The position numbers and the translations under genes are program-made. From assembly GCA_903861195.1 (NCBI GenBank), contig CAIOTJ010000410.1, forward strand, positions 1 to 33,465: 33,465 nt of DNA, read 5' to 3'. This stretch comes from an uncultured Planctomycetaceae bacterium (GTDB lineage Bacteria; Planctomycetota; Planctomycetia; Planctomycetales; Planctomycetaceae). Numbering within the stretch: position 1 is the first letter of the stretch; each line of letters starts with the position of its first letter. Shown piece after piece: positions 7,931-16,628 of the stretch. A model generated the notes under the pieces. The model was not told where the DNA came from, made no database searches, and saw nothing but the letters and a program-made list of their open reading frames with translations.

Positions 7931-9574
7931 ATGAGCTCGCAACAGCCTGCCGTCGCCTCGACTGTGCCCGTCACGGGCACCCGAGATCCTGCGTGCGCAG
8001 AGCCATTGGCGGCGAGCGTTCCTGAGACTGCGGACCCCACGTCGCATCCGCTTCCCCCCCCGCATTTCCCTGTCGACGCGTTCAGCACCGGGGAAGTCCC
8101 GCGTAAACTCGCCGAGTTGACGCATCCGCAGGGGGAGAATGTGGCGATCGCGCTCGAGAGTGCGGTCGCCACCCCGGACGAGAACGGCGATCAACCGCAG
8201 GCTGCTGCGGCTGCGGTCTCGACACTCTCCCACGGGGCGAATCCCGCAAGAGAGACCGCAGATTCCATCGCGCCCAACGCGACGACGGCCCACACCGATC
8301 AGCTGGTGTGGTACTTGCAGGAACAGTATCTCGAGCTCGACCGACGCGAGCAGTTGTTGCAGACGCAGTTGGCTCAATTCGACAACGAGCGTCGACAGTT
8401 TCGCCTGCTGGCCAGTCAGCGCGAATTGGAATTGGCCGAACGCGAAGCAGCGATCGAACGCGAACGGGCCGAATTGGATCAGCGGCAACAGCAGGTGACC
8501 GCCACCGAAGCCAGCCAGCATGAACTGCAGTTGGTGCTGTTGCGTGAACGCCGCGATTTGCAGGAAGAGCGCGAGCAGTTCGCTGCCGACCAGGTGGCGA
8601 TCCGGGCAGCGTTGGCCGAGGAGGTTCAGGGCACCCAGACGCGTCTGAACCGCGAGCGGGAGGAGGCGGCGGCCGACATTACCCGCATCCGCGAGGAGCT
8701 GCAGCGCGAGCAGCAGTTGAGTGAAAGCCGTCTGCGGTTTCGGGAGGAGCACCTGCAACGGACCATGCGGGAGTTCGAACAGCACCAGCTGGAGTTTCGC
8801 GTCGAGCAGCAACAGGGGCGGACGCGGCTGGCCGAGACCGAATCGCAGCTGCTGCTGCGGCGTCAGCAGTTGGATGGAATTCGCCAGACCCTGGAGGCTC
8901 ACGAGGACTCTCTGGAGCGCGACCGGCAGTGGCTGCAGATCGAACGTCGGGGACTCGAAGCCCGCGTGCAGCAAGATCGGGACCGGCTGCGCCTCGAGCA
9001 GCACGACTGGACCGTCTCCCGGGCCGAACAGTTGGCCGACATCGAGCGAAAGCAGGAACAGTTGCGTCTGCATGCCGCCGCGCTCGAGACTCGTCGCCAA
9101 CAACTGGAAGAGCTGCGGCGTGATGTGGAACAGACTCATGGCGAGTCTCTCGAGCTGCGTCTGGCGGTTGAGGAGGCCTATGCGCAGTTGACCCGTACCG
9201 TGGGGGAAGAGGCGACCCGAGAGCGGGTTGAGCAGGCCCGGCTGCTGCTGGCTGAGCACTATCGGAATTCGCGCGACACACTGGCGATTCACAGTCAGGA
9301 ACTCGAGCGGCTGCAGGCCCGCCTAACGCAGGAGCGGAATGACCTGCTCTTCGAGCGCCAGGCGTTGGCCGAGTGGATTGCCGCACAAGAGCAGCAGTTG
9401 GCCGGGCGGGCCGCCGAACTCGATCGCCACCATGCGGCGCTGCAGGAGCGGGAATTGGCGTGGCGACAGGCCGAAGATCGGTGGCACAGCGAGAGACAAC
9501 AGGCCGAGACCATCATTCGTGACCTGCTGCGACAACGCGACACGAGACCTGGGTCGTCGATGAGCCACGGCTGA
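7931..9574 (+). CDS. Long coiled-coil protein, function unknown
   Basis: This 547-residue protein has a disordered N-terminus of about 90 residues rich in Ala, Pro and Thr. From about residue 100 to near the end it is an almost unbroken coiled coil dominated by Glu, Gln, Arg and Leu (for example LDRREQLLQTQLAQFDNERR and ELAEREAAIERERAELDQRQ). There is no signal peptide, membrane helix or ATPase head, so it is not an SMC protein. Such proteins may scaffold cell structure or nucleoid contacts, but nothing here shows which. The ATG at 7931 is preferred over an upstream GTG at 7865 because AGGAA lies just ahead. It follows trxA and may share its promoter. Confidence 0.8.
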   Translation: MSSQQPAVASTVPVTGTRDPACAEPLAASVPETADPTSHPLPPPHFPVDAFSTGEVPRKLAELTHPQGENVAIALESAVATPDENGDQPQAAAAAVSTLSHGANPARETADSIAPNATTAHTDQLVWYLQEQYLELDRREQLLQTQLAQFDNERRQFRLLASQRELELAEREAAIERERAELDQRQQQVTATEASQHELQLVLLRERRDLQEEREQFAADQVAIRAALAEEVQGTQTRLNREREEAAADITRIREELQREQQLSESRLRFREEHLQRTMREFEQHQLEFRVEQQQGRTRLAETESQLLLRRQQLDGIRQTLEAHEDSLERDRQWLQIERRGLEARVQQDRDRLRLEQHDWTVSRAEQLADIERKQEQLRLHAAALETRRQQLEELRRDVEQTHGESLELRLAVEEAYAQLTRTVGEEATRERVEQARLLLAEHYRNSRDTLAIHSQELERLQARLTQERNDLLFERQALAEWIAAQEQQLAGRAAELDRHHAALQERELAWRQAEDRWHSERQQAETIIRDLLRQRDTRPGSSMSHG

Positions 9575-10005
9575 GGGAGTGATTGGGTGGGGGCAGGCCC
9601 ACTCAAGGTACGACGCCAGGCCACTTCCATGCCTGCGCTCAGCAGTCCCGCCAACGTTCGGGGGTCGGTGCGGGTGACGGTCCCGGGCGAACGGCCCCTT
9701 CCGATGGTGCCGGATCGGTGCTCTGGCGAGGCATACGATCCAAGTGGCATGTGTGCGGGTGGTCAGTATTTGGGTGGGAATGGCAAAATTGTCAGGATTT
9801 TTGGCGTCTGGCGCGGGGCGTTTGCGAGTTGATTGAGAGAGGCCCTGTGGGCCCCAGCGAACCTGTCGGCCACGGGAGATGTCACCGCGGCGAGAGGGTG
9901 GTTCGAATATTGGATCGGGATGTCCACTGGTTTCTGCGAGAGATGGCCGGAACCGCGTCGGACGTTGCTTCCAAACGGTCACCACCCCTTTGTACACTCC
10001 GCTCT
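9575..10005 (+). other. 431-base gap with possible promoter near its end
   Basis: No convincing gene is seen. Short open frames on both strands lack family resemblance and initiation signals. A small hairpin pairs GGCCC (9841-9845) with GGGCC (9849-9853). Near the end, TACACT at 9993-9998 makes a fair -10 box exactly seven bases before the ATG at 10006. No good -35 box lies at 16-18 bases, although TTGCTT is present at 22 bases. The promoter call is therefore weak. Confidence 0.3.
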
Positions 10006-10047
10006 ATGAAGAGAACGGTCCTCGTCAACAACTCAGGGAACCCGAAC

Positions 10048-12273
10048 ATGGTCAATCACAATCGCATCCTGCGGCAATTTGGCGATTCGATGCGCACGGC
10101 GCTGTCTCTGGTTGGGCGCCGTCCCCGGCGTCGCGTCCGATCAGCCGGTGCCTCCAGCCTGCAAGTGCTCGAATCGCGGCAACTGCTTTCGTCCTCGATG
10201 ATTGGCGCAACGGCGGGCGATCTGGCGAAGCCCGCGGCGATGGAAACGGGACAACGCTACAGCCTGGCGAACTTTCGAATCGATCACTTCGACACGACGT
10301 CGCAGAACGAGCTGGGGTATTACTTTGTCGATGGCCCCGATGGCCGGATCACCTTGCGGGAAGATGGAGATCCCACAGGAGCCCCTCTGCTGAACTCCCA
10401 GGGACAGCCCCAGTTTGTCCGCCCGGGCGAGCCCGGCTATGCCGCCGCCGCACTGGCGGAGGCGAATTCGCGGGTGGTGTTCGCCCTGGGTGAGATTGGA
10501 GATCCCGACATCACCGAGGCCACGGCCGAGTTTGATCACGACCTGTTCGTCGGCTTTTACCTCATTCAGGACGGCACCATCGACGACTGGCGTGGTGGCG
10601 GAGCGAATGCTCCCGACGTCTGGTTTTCGTTCGTGAATGCGAATGCCGACGACTCCAACCATTTCCGCCGGACCACCAGCCAGGATCCCGGCTACCGGTC
10701 GAATGTGCTGCAATACAAGCTGGAAGACTCGAACCAGGACAACGGCGGCGACTCCGATTTCGACGATCTGATTTTCTCGGTCAATCGGAACCCGGTGGCT
10801 TCCGAAGACTCGTATGCCGTCTTCAACAGCGGGGACAACTTCGAGGGAGTTCCCGTCGGCTTCAAGGCGGACGCTCCGGGGGATGTCAAGAATCGCGGCC
10901 AGGGACTGTTGGCGAATGACATGGACTTCCGCCCCAACACACCGCTGGTGGTCAGCGGCATTCGGCTCGACTCATCGTACTCCTGGGAGCCGGTGACCAG
11001 TGGCTCGGGAACGACCCTCTCCGATCCCAGTCTGCATGGTACGGTGACCGTCTACGCGAACGGCGGCATCGAATTTGTCCCCGATCCGACCGATTCCTAC
11101 TGGACTCTCGAGGAGGGTGAAGAGGCCCCCGAATCATTCTCCTTCCAGTACCAGATCTCGGACGGGCTCGATACCGAGTGGCATCGGGTGTATCTCACGC
11201 ACGGGCTGTACCACCGGGGAGCCGCCCCCGACAACCGCCAGGCCGGCAATCGGATGTATCTGCTGACTGGCGGCACCTACCCCGACTCTCTGGCTGATGC
11301 CAAGACCCGGTTCTTCACTCAAGGGAGCGCGGGGGGAGACATCGTCATGCTGGCCCAGGGGATCGATCCTTACGATCTCCAGTACCGAACCGATCTCGTC
11401 TTTGACGAATACGCCCAGGGAACGGCCCGCTCGGTCACCACCCTGAACATCACCCTGCGTGAGCAGGCGAACGACCCCCGACTGGCCCGCTTCATCAATG
11501 GGGCCGACGCCCTGTGGATGTGGGGTGGGGCCCAGTCGTTCTATACCTCGAATTGGGTCGGCACCCTCGTCGGTTCCAGTCTGAGTCGGGCCGCCTCCAA
11601 CTCAGTGGCGATCGGGGGAGACAGCGCCGGCATGGCCGTCCTGGGGCAGTCGGCCTATGTCGACCTGCCGTTCGACTCCGTCCGCAGCACCTTCGCCACC
11701 CAGCGTCCGATGGACGAACGGATCAACGTCTTGCGGCAGGGGACCGGTGGACTGCCGTTCGCGGCCCTGTCGAATGGCAGCCGGTCTCCCTTCGACGGCA
11801 TGATCTTCGATACCCATTTCTCGTACCGCGACCGCATGGGCCGGTTGATTACCTTCGCGGCCCGCTCGCGCACGATGGGAGTGGGAGTCGATGAGGACAC
11901 CGCACTGCTGATCGAACCCGCCCCGCGCAATGACTGGCGGTGGACTGTCTACGGCGATGGTGCCGTGTATGTCGTGGGTCAGACCCGCCAGTTCCGCGGG
12001 CTCCAGGCGGTCACTGGTTGGACGCTGCAGACTTCCCGCCTCACCACCGGTGAACTGGGGGTGATCCGCCTTGATCCCACCAACACCGCAGGAGGCATCC
12101 TGCGGTCACGCGTATTGACGCTCGCCCCCAGCTATCGCCTCAAGGTCACTGCCGGGACCGTATTCAACACCAACAATGGGGGCGACCTCTACTCGCTGTT
12201 CGTTCCCCAGGGTTTCCCATCGAACCGGCAAACGCTGTTCGGTAACAACAATGCCGGCAACCTGTACGGGTAA
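10048..12273 (+). CDS. Surface protein with DUF4114, cadherin-like and cyanophycinase-like (S51) domains
   Basis: This 741-residue multidomain protein starts with an Arg-rich segment and the motif LESRQLLSS typical of planctomycete extracellular proteins. A DUF4114-like domain follows, with LEDSNQDNGGDSDFDDLIFS near its end, then a cadherin-like segment (GQGLLANDMDFRPNTPLVVS). The C-terminal half is a peptidase S51/cyanophycinase-like domain: YLLTGGTYPDSLADA, the nucleophile elbow GGDSAGMAVLG with S526, DTHFSYRDRMGRL with H590, and the segment MGVGVDEDTALLIE. Known cyanophycinases cut beta-Asp-Arg polymers. Here an extracellular peptide hydrolase is likely, substrate unknown. ATG 10048 has AGGGAA upstream; the in-frame ATG at 10006 is possible if the mRNA is leaderless. 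No sorting tail is obvious at the C-terminus. Confidence 0.85.
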   Translation: MVNHNRILRQFGDSMRTALSLVGRRPRRRVRSAGASSLQVLESRQLLSSSMIGATAGDLAKPAAMETGQRYSLANFRIDHFDTTSQNELGYYFVDGPDGRITLREDGDPTGAPLLNSQGQPQFVRPGEPGYAAAALAEANSRVVFALGEIGDPDITEATAEFDHDLFVGFYLIQDGTIDDWRGGGANAPDVWFSFVNANADDSNHFRRTTSQDPGYRSNVLQYKLEDSNQDNGGDSDFDDLIFSVNRNPVASEDSYAVFNSGDNFEGVPVGFKADAPGDVKNRGQGLLANDMDFRPNTPLVVSGIRLDSSYSWEPVTSGSGTTLSDPSLHGTVTVYANGGIEFVPDPTDSYWTLEEGEEAPESFSFQYQISDGLDTEWHRVYLTHGLYHRGAAPDNRQAGNRMYLLTGGTYPDSLADAKTRFFTQGSAGGDIVMLAQGIDPYDLQYRTDLVFDEYAQGTARSVTTLNITLREQANDPRLARFINGADALWMWGGAQSFYTSNWVGTLVGSSLSRAASNSVAIGGDSAGMAVLGQSAYVDLPFDSVRSTFATQRPMDERINVLRQGTGGLPFAALSNGSRSPFDGMIFDTHFSYRDRMGRLITFAARSRTMGVGVDEDTALLIEPAPRNDWRWTVYGDGAVYVVGQTRQFRGLQAVTGWTLQTSRLTTGELGVIRLDPTNTAGGILRSRVLTLAPSYRLKVTAGTVFNTNNGGDLYSLFVPQGFPSNRQTLFGNNNAGNLYG

Positions 12274-12509
12274 TCGTCGCGCGATTTCCCGCTGACTTTC
12301 CCTGCCGGCACACGCTTCACCCGGCCCCCTCGGTCGCTCCCGTCTTCCCACGGGATAGGCCAGGGAGCCGGGTGTCTGCGTTTTGGCTCGCGTGATGGCT
12401 TGCCTCCCGCGGGCTGGTCAACACCGGTTGGCATTTGCGAAATCCCCGCGGGCACGACATTATCCGGGCTGCGGTTTGCCCCTCGTCCCGTCGGTTCCGA
12501 GAGCCAGCG

Positions 12510-13547
12510 ATGTCTGTCGCGCGAATTCCTGCCTGTCCATCTCTGCTCGCGATCGTGCTGGCTGCCCTCGCCGGCGGGCTCTGCGAGTCGTCGAGCCCTG
12601 CCGCCGAACCACTCGCCTGGCGTCGCGAAACCGTCGCCGCTCCCTGGCAGCCGCGCGACTCGCAAGGGGAAGTGGTGTTTCAGGATCGGGTCTGGATCTT
12701 CGGCGGCTGGTTCGACTCGTTCCAGGCCCCGCCGCGCGATGTCTGGAACTCGACCGATGGCCGGGAGTGGAAACTGGTCACCGCCCAGGCCCCCTGGAAA
12801 CACAGCGATCTGCCGATGACCCTCACCTTTCAGGACCAGATCTGGTTCCTGGGGGGTTGGTACAACGGACGACTCCCCGGGTACTCGGCCTCGGCTGAAG
12901 TCTGGTCATCACGCAACGGAGCCGACTGGCAACAGGCGACCCCCGCCGCCGGTTGGACGCCCCGTATTGCCGCGGGGGCCGTGGTCTTCCAGAACAAGAT
13001 GTGGATTCTGGGAGGCACTGAAAACTACTACTTCGGCGATGATTCCAGCCTGAAAAACGATGTCTGGTCTTCGTCCGACGGCAAAACCTGGGAATGCGTC
13101 ACTCCGGCCGCCGGTTGGGCTCCCCGGGCGTATCACCAGGCCGCCGTCCTCAACGATCGCATCTACGTCTTCGGAGGGGGGAACTACGTCCCGGGCTACA
13201 AGGCGTTCCACGACGTGTGGAGTTCGGCCGACGGCAGGAACTGGACTCGCGAGACCGAGGCGGCTCCCTGGTCCGCCCGGCTGTGGTTCTCGACCGCCAC
13301 CTACCGCGACCGCATCTGGGTGTTGGGGGGCTGGTCGAACAATCCCTCGAAGAACTGGGGAGATGCCTGGTACTCGGCAGACGGCAAGACGTGGCATCAG
13401 TTGGAAACGAGCCGTTCCTGGAAGGAACGCCACGAACACTCGGCGTATGTCTTTCAGGACCGGCTGTGGATCGCCGGAGGACATGCCACCCCCCTCTCGG
13501 CCGAAGTCTGGTCCATCGACATTCCCGCCGATTCCCTCAACAAGTAA
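12510..13547 (+). CDS. Exported kelch-repeat beta-propeller protein
   Basis: This 345-residue protein has a signal peptide (about residues 1-35, hydrophobic core LLAIVLAALAGGL, likely cleavage after PAA). About six kelch-like blades follow. Each carries a strand of the type VWIFGGW, IWFLGGWYN, MWILGGTEN, IYVFGGGN or IWVLGGWSN, followed by a DVWSSxDGxxW loop. Kelch propellers bind proteins or sugars, or form galactose-oxidase-like enzymes; I see no copper site. The true start is the ATG that opens the signal peptide, not an earlier in-frame start at 12435. It lies 39 bases before a Tat-exported oxidoreductase gene and probably shares its transcript. Confidence 0.88.
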   Translation: MSVARIPACPSLLAIVLAALAGGLCESSSPAAEPLAWRRETVAAPWQPRDSQGEVVFQDRVWIFGGWFDSFQAPPRDVWNSTDGREWKLVTAQAPWKHSDLPMTLTFQDQIWFLGGWYNGRLPGYSASAEVWSSRNGADWQQATPAAGWTPRIAAGAVVFQNKMWILGGTENYYFGDDSSLKNDVWSSSDGKTWECVTPAAGWAPRAYHQAAVLNDRIYVFGGGNYVPGYKAFHDVWSSADGRNWTRETEAAPWSARLWFSTATYRDRIWVLGGWSNNPSKNWGDAWYSADGKTWHQLETSRSWKERHEHSAYVFQDRLWIAGGHATPLSAEVWSIDIPADSLNK

Positions 13548-13586
13548 CTCCCTTCCACCACTTCCCCTCTTTCCGGAGAACTCGCC

Positions 13587-14909
13587 ATGACCGCGCTCCC
13601 CCGACGGGATTTTCTGCAGACTTCCGGCTTGGCGCCATTGGCCGCTCTGGCACCGCTGGGGGCCGCCCGCACGGCATCGGCCGCCCCCAACGACAAGGTG
13701 GTGGTGGCGATCATCGGGCTGGGAGGTCAGGGGCGCGGACATGTGAAATCTTACGCCAGCCTGCCGAATGTCGAGGTGGCTTATCTGTGCGACGTCGACG
13801 ACAAGCGGCGGGCCGAAGCGGGAGAGATCGTTCCCTCCGCGAAGCAGGTGGCCGATCTACGGACCGTTCTCGACGACAAGGCGGTCGATGCCGTCTCGAT
13901 CGCCACACCCGATCATTGGCACACCCCGGCCGCCCTGCTGGCCCTGCAGGCGGGGAAGCATGTCTATGTCGAAAAGCCGTGCTCCCACAACGTGCGCGAG
14001 GGGCGGTGGCTGGTTGAGGCGGCCCGCAGCACGGGCAAGCTGGTGCAGCACGGCACCCAAAGCCGGTCGGCTCCCTTCCTCAAAGCGGCCATCCAATTGC
14101 TGCGCGACGGGGTGATTGGTCCCGTCGTGGTGGCCCGTGCCTGGAACGTGCAGTTCCGCCCCCCCATTGGCAAATCGCAGCCGGGAACACCCCCGGCCGG
14201 GTTTGATTACGATACCTGGGTCGGACCCGCCCCGTTCGTTCCCTTCCAGCCCAACCGGCATCACTACACCTGGCATTGGTGGTACGATTTTGGGACGGGA
14301 GACGCCGGGAATGACGGCGTGCACGAGATCGACATCGCCCGTTGGGGACTGGGGGTCGAGACGCATCCCAGCCGCATCGCCGCCGTCGGCGGAAAGTACA
14401 TCCACGACGATGACCAACAGCACCCGGACACGCTGACCGCCGCCTTCGAGTACCCCGCCGACGGCCAGCCCGGGAAGCCCCGGCAACTCATTTTCGAGAT
14501 GAGGCTGTGGAGCCGGTATTACCCCAACAACATCGACAACGGCAACGAGTTCCTGGGGACCAATGGACGGATGCTGCTGACCAAGCGGGGAAAATGCGAA
14601 GTGTTCAACGTGAAGGGGGAACGGCAGAACGTGTCGCTTCCCGAAGACAAGTCGGTCGGTATCACCCCGCACCAACTGAATTTCGTTGAGGCGATCCGGG
14701 GAAATGCGACCCTGGCGGCCGACGCCCTCACCGGGCATCTCTCGTCGACCCTGCCGCACCTCGGCAATCTGGCTTGCCGCCTGGGTCGCAGCTTCAACTT
14801 CGATCCCGAACGTGAACAGATCGCCGGGGACGACGAGGCGAACATCTTGCTGGGGCGGACCTATCGGACCGAACACTGGGGCACGCCCCGGCTGGCCCAG
14901 GCCCGATGA
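13587..14909 (+). CDS. Tat-exported Gfo/Idh/MocA family oxidoreductase
   Basis: This 440-residue protein has a twin-arginine signal (PRRDFLQTSG, then a hydrophobic stretch ending in ASAA). The Rossmann domain starts with VVVAIIGLGGQGRGH and contains TPDHWHTPAALLAL and the family lysine motif VYVEKPCSHN. The C-terminal domain follows, with HHYTWHWWYDFGTGDAGNDG and HEIDIARWGLG. Export by Tat means that NAD(P) would have to be bound before secretion, as in glycoside hydrolase family 109 and glucose-fructose oxidoreductase relatives. Planctomycetes carry many such genes, mostly of unknown substrate. GGAG precedes the ATG by 9 bases. It sits between the kelch gene and an M81 peptidase gene. Confidence 0.93.
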   Translation: MTALPRRDFLQTSGLAPLAALAPLGAARTASAAPNDKVVVAIIGLGGQGRGHVKSYASLPNVEVAYLCDVDDKRRAEAGEIVPSAKQVADLRTVLDDKAVDAVSIATPDHWHTPAALLALQAGKHVYVEKPCSHNVREGRWLVEAARSTGKLVQHGTQSRSAPFLKAAIQLLRDGVIGPVVVARAWNVQFRPPIGKSQPGTPPAGFDYDTWVGPAPFVPFQPNRHHYTWHWWYDFGTGDAGNDGVHEIDIARWGLGVETHPSRIAAVGGKYIHDDDQQHPDTLTAAFEYPADGQPGKPRQLIFEMRLWSRYYPNNIDNGNEFLGTNGRMLLTKRGKCEVFNVKGERQNVSLPEDKSVGITPHQLNFVEAIRGNATLAADALTGHLSSTLPHLGNLACRLGRSFNFDPEREQIAGDDEANILLGRTYRTEHWGTPRLAQAR

Positions 14910-14966
14910 GGACCGCGTGAGCCTGCGATTTCACTCCTTCTTTCTGCCCCCTTTCTCCGCTGCCGC

Positions 14967-16463
14967 ATGCCCCGCATCCTTTTGGCCGAGTGCAAACAGG
15001 AAGTCTCCACCTTCAATCCCGGGCGAAGCGCCTACGAAGATTTCCGGATTGTCCGTAAGCGGGCGCTGCTGGATCATCACCGCCGCGTGCGGGAAGAGGT
15101 CGGCGGAGCCCTGAGCGTGCTCGACCAGACCCCGGCGGTCGAACTGGTCCCCGCGTTCGGCGCCAGCGCCAACACCTCGGGAGGAGTTCTCACCCGGGCC
15201 GGTTTCAAACGCCTCGCGGAGGAATTCCTGGAAGACATTGCGGCAGCGGGAAAAGTCGACGGGGCGTTCTTCTCGCTGCACGGGGCGATGGAGGCGGAAG
15301 GAGAACTTGATCCCGAAGGCCACCTGCTGCAGGAGGCGCGGAAGATCCTGGGGGAACAGATTCCCTTTGTGGTGACGCTGGATCTGCATGGGATCCTGAC
15401 CGATCGCATGCTGCGGCACACCGATGTGACCGTCGCCTATCACACCTATCCCCACGTCGATTTCTTCGAGACGGGAGTGCGCGGCGCCCGGGCCCTGTTG
15501 CGTGTTCTGAAAGGCGGGCTGAAGCCGGTCACCGCGCGGGTCAAGATTCCCGCGCTGGTGCGCGGCGATGAATTGATCACCGAGACGGGCTCGATCCGTC
15601 ACAGTGTGAACCGGGCGAAGGAGATCGAGACCCTGCCCCAGGCCCTCTCGGCCGCCGTGATGTGGGGCAACCCGTTCACCGACGTGCCCGAATTGCGGAC
15701 CAACAGTTTCGTCGTGCTGGACAAAAAGCCGGACGAAGCCCAGCGGCTGGCGCTGGAATTGGCGGGACTGTTCTGGGAACACCACGAATCCATGCAGGTG
15801 CCGCTGACCGGCGTGGCCGACAGCATCCGCCAGGCGGCGGGTGTCACGCAGGGGACCGTGATTCTCAAAGACGCCGCCGACGCCACCAGCTCGGGCGCAT
15901 CGGGAGACAGTAACGCGATCCTGCGTGAGATTGTGCGTCAGGGTTACCCGGGGCGGGCGCTGGTCCCCATGGTCGACGCGCCGGCTGTCCGCGCCGCCTT
16001 CGCCGCCGGGGTGGGGGCCACCATCCAAACCACCGTCGGCGGAACGGTCGACCCGGGTCGGTTCCAGCCGCTGCCCGTCACGGCCCGCGTCAAAATGCTG
16101 TCGGATGGCCAGTTTCGCAGCGAGTCGTTTGGCTGGCCCTGGTTCTCGGGAGATACCGCCGTTCTCGAAGTGGGCCCGATCACGCTGCTGGTGGGGAGCC
16201 GGCCGGTCAGCCTGTTCGATCGCTCGTGGTTCCTCGCCCACGGCCTCGACCCGCGGAAGTTCGACCTGGTGATTGTGAAATCGCCCCATTGCGAACACCA
16301 CATGTTTTCCGAGTGGTGCGCTCGGGAGATCAACGTCGACGCTCCGGGGTCCACCAGTGCCAACGTCCGCGGTCTGGGCCACACCCGCTGTGCCCGCCCC
16401 ATGTTCCCGCTCGACGCCGAGATCCCGTTCCACCCCGTGGCGGACCTGTTTCAACGGGGTTGA
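14967..16463 (+). CDS. M81 family metallopeptidase (MlrC-like)
   Basis: This 498-residue protein belongs to the M81 family, whose named member MlrC cleaves linear products of the cyanobacterial toxin microcystin. It begins with RILLAECKQEVSTFNP, a family hallmark. Probable zinc ligands are D139 and H141 in VTLDLHG and a histidine in AYHTYPHVDF (H159/H163). The C-terminal domain has DAADATSSGASGDSNAILRE, a conserved glycine/serine-rich loop, and the closing HTRCARPMFPLD. No signal peptide is visible, so it is probably cytoplasmic, unlike its two exported upstream neighbours. It lies 57 bases after the oxidoreductase gene without a clear Shine-Dalgarno sequence. Most M81 proteins have unknown substrates, so a microcystin role should not be assumed. 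Confidence 0.93.
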   Translation: MPRILLAECKQEVSTFNPGRSAYEDFRIVRKRALLDHHRRVREEVGGALSVLDQTPAVELVPAFGASANTSGGVLTRAGFKRLAEEFLEDIAAAGKVDGAFFSLHGAMEAEGELDPEGHLLQEARKILGEQIPFVVTLDLHGILTDRMLRHTDVTVAYHTYPHVDFFETGVRGARALLRVLKGGLKPVTARVKIPALVRGDELITETGSIRHSVNRAKEIETLPQALSAAVMWGNPFTDVPELRTNSFVVLDKKPDEAQRLALELAGLFWEHHESMQVPLTGVADSIRQAAGVTQGTVILKDAADATSSGASGDSNAILREIVRQGYPGRALVPMVDAPAVRAAFAAGVGATIQTTVGGTVDPGRFQPLPVTARVKMLSDGQFRSESFGWPWFSGDTAVLEVGPITLLVGSRPVSLFDRSWFLAHGLDPRKFDLVIVKSPHCEHHMFSEWCAREINVDAPGSTSANVRGLGHTRCARPMFPLDAEIPFHPVADLFQRG

Positions 16464-16483
16464 GACACGGGCCTGAGTAGGAC

Positions 16484-16499
16484 CCTGGTGTGCCCCAGG
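16484..16499 (+). terminator. Weak hairpin after the M81 gene
   Basis: CCTGG (16484-16488) pairs with CCAGG (16495-16499) around a 6-base loop in the 165-base gap between the convergent M81 and der genes. There is no T-run, so it could only be a weak or factor-assisted terminator. Confidence 0.25.
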
Positions 16500-16628
16500 C
16501 AGTTCGCGGAAAGATTCTCCGGCGCTCAACTGCCCGGGCTGGGCGTCAACCAGTTCGGGATGGCGGGTTGCAGGCTTGGGGCCGCGGTATTGTGCCGTTC
16601 GGTCAGGCAGTCCAACCGTAGCGGCCGC

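Noticed and set aside
7127-9292. 721-residue open frame on the minus strand
   Set aside because: Antisense to trxA and the coiled-coil gene; its Leu/Gln-rich text mirrors the Glu/Gln codons of the real protein.
9583-10005. Upstream extension of the S51-domain protein
   Set aside because: The frame is open to 9583, but the extra residues look non-coding and there is no Shine-Dalgarno sequence; the export-type N-terminus begins at 10006 or 10048.
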